DNA from: Symbiodinium natans
Lineage: Eukaryota; Sar; Dinophyceae; Suessiales; Symbiodiniaceae
Length of the DNA stretch: 64,000 bases
Direction: 5' to 3'
Assembly: GCA_905221605.1 (NCBI GenBank)
Contig: CAJNDS010002457.1
Location: forward strand, 186,001 to 250,000
Shown here: in pieces, positions 63,713 to 64,000 of the stretch
Numbering within the stretch: position 1 is the first letter of the stretch
How the letters are laid out: each line of letters starts with the position of its first letter
Notes under the pieces: model-generated
Told to the model about the DNA's origin: nothing
What the model saw: only the letters and a program-made list of their open reading frames with translations
Databases searched by the model: none
Program-made: the position numbers and the translations under genes

Positions 63713-64000
63713 TGTGGTTTAGGGGGTTTAGGGTTTAGGGTTTCTAAGACTTTCCGGCCAGGACATCATAGCCCCGATGCAAAAAGGGTTTAGGGTTTAG
63801 GGTTTAGGGTTTAGGGAGTCCTCCATTAGAATGCGGGCGCCTCAACAGTGGCGCAAGTCTTCATGCTCATGTTGAGCTACGAATCAAAGGCCAGCCGAAA
63901 CCAACATCCCACTCATGGGTAGTTCTCTAAATTAGGTCCCCGTTTGGGGTCCTGATTATGAGGCTGCCGTGTTTTATAGGGCATCCAAAAGGGGCATAAG

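Larger units (their letters stand above)
23862..63818. repeat. Interspersed telomeric-type repeat arrays (TTTAGGG / CCCTAAA)
   Basis: More than 40 short arrays, of 2 to 20 units, lie across this 40-kb stretch in both orientations, with variants such as CCCTGAA, TTTGGGG and CCCTAAC. They are almost absent from the first 23 kb and absent from the PNO coding region. Where exons can be placed, the arrays lie in introns or between genes. They are internal, so this is not a chromosome end. The larger arrays are listed one by one below. Confidence 0.95.

Noticed and set aside
23862-63818. A true chromosome end
   Set aside because: The arrays are short, in both orientations and spread among exons, and no array reaches the window edge as a long terminal tract.
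1-64000. CRISPR arrays, tRNA or rRNA genes, bacterial-type operons or riboswitches
   Set aside because: No regular short repeats with unique spacers, no tRNA-like cloverleaf and no rRNA signature was seen; gene structure is eukaryotic throughout.

Overview
ORGANISM. The window looks like nuclear DNA of a dinoflagellate, probably close to Symbiodinium and its relatives. The reasons are: plant-type TTTAGGG telomeric repeats; introns with GC and GA donors and AG|G acceptors; fragments of the LINE family and CCHC/CCCH gag-like proteins typical of these genomes; a pyruvate:NADP+ oxidoreductase (PNO) gene with a worn copy of the dinoflagellate spliced leader in front of it; and a cox3-like insert of dinoflagellate mitochondrial type. 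The species cannot be named from sequence alone.

LAYOUT. 1-3 kb: a P-loop NTPase plus restriction-like nuclease gene of the Crinkler/RHS (CR) effector class. 3.9-6 kb: three minisatellites, two of them sharing a related 31-bp unit in inverted orientation. 6-20 kb: decayed and mobile DNA. This includes minus-strand spliced genes of unknown function, a gag-protease-like relic broken by a SINE-like insertion with a 14-bp target duplication, two LINE fragments in opposite orientation, and a 101-bp satellite. 20-51 kb: genes that all lie on the + strand, as in the unidirectional gene clusters of dinoflagellates. In order they are a dual-specificity phosphatase, one or two unknown genes, a PP2C phosphatase (23.5-28.0 kb), a METTL13-type methyltransferase (29.6-32.6 kb), a CS/NudC-domain protein (35.1-36.9 kb), an RS-rich RanBP2 zinc-finger protein (38.0-40.8 kb), two terminal exons of unknown genes, PNO (43.0-48.8 kb) and further orphan exons. 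52-55 kb: segmental duplication and a 54-bp satellite that contains a telomeric repeat. 55-64 kb: scattered + strand exon candidates, hairpin elements and an AT-rich mitochondrial-like insert.

MAIN RESULT. From about 23.8 kb onward the DNA is full of short TTTAGGG and CCCTAAA arrays. Conserved protein motifs let many exons be joined exactly, and the arrays then fall inside introns. In at least two resolved introns (26792-27075 and 38902-39167) TTTAGGG follows the donor and CCCTAAA precedes the acceptor, so telomeric repeats form the terminal inverted repeats of the intron. Other introns carry non-telomeric inverted repeats and short direct repeats at the splice sites; the clearest is the PNO intron, with a 12-bp direct repeat and GA-AG ends. 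Of 20 introns I could place, 11 are GC-AG, 7 GT-AG and 2 GA-AG. This fits transposon-like introners, several families of which seem active here, one of them built from telomeric repeat.

LIMITS. All joins were made by eye from frame and motif continuity. Family names rest on motifs, not on database searches.
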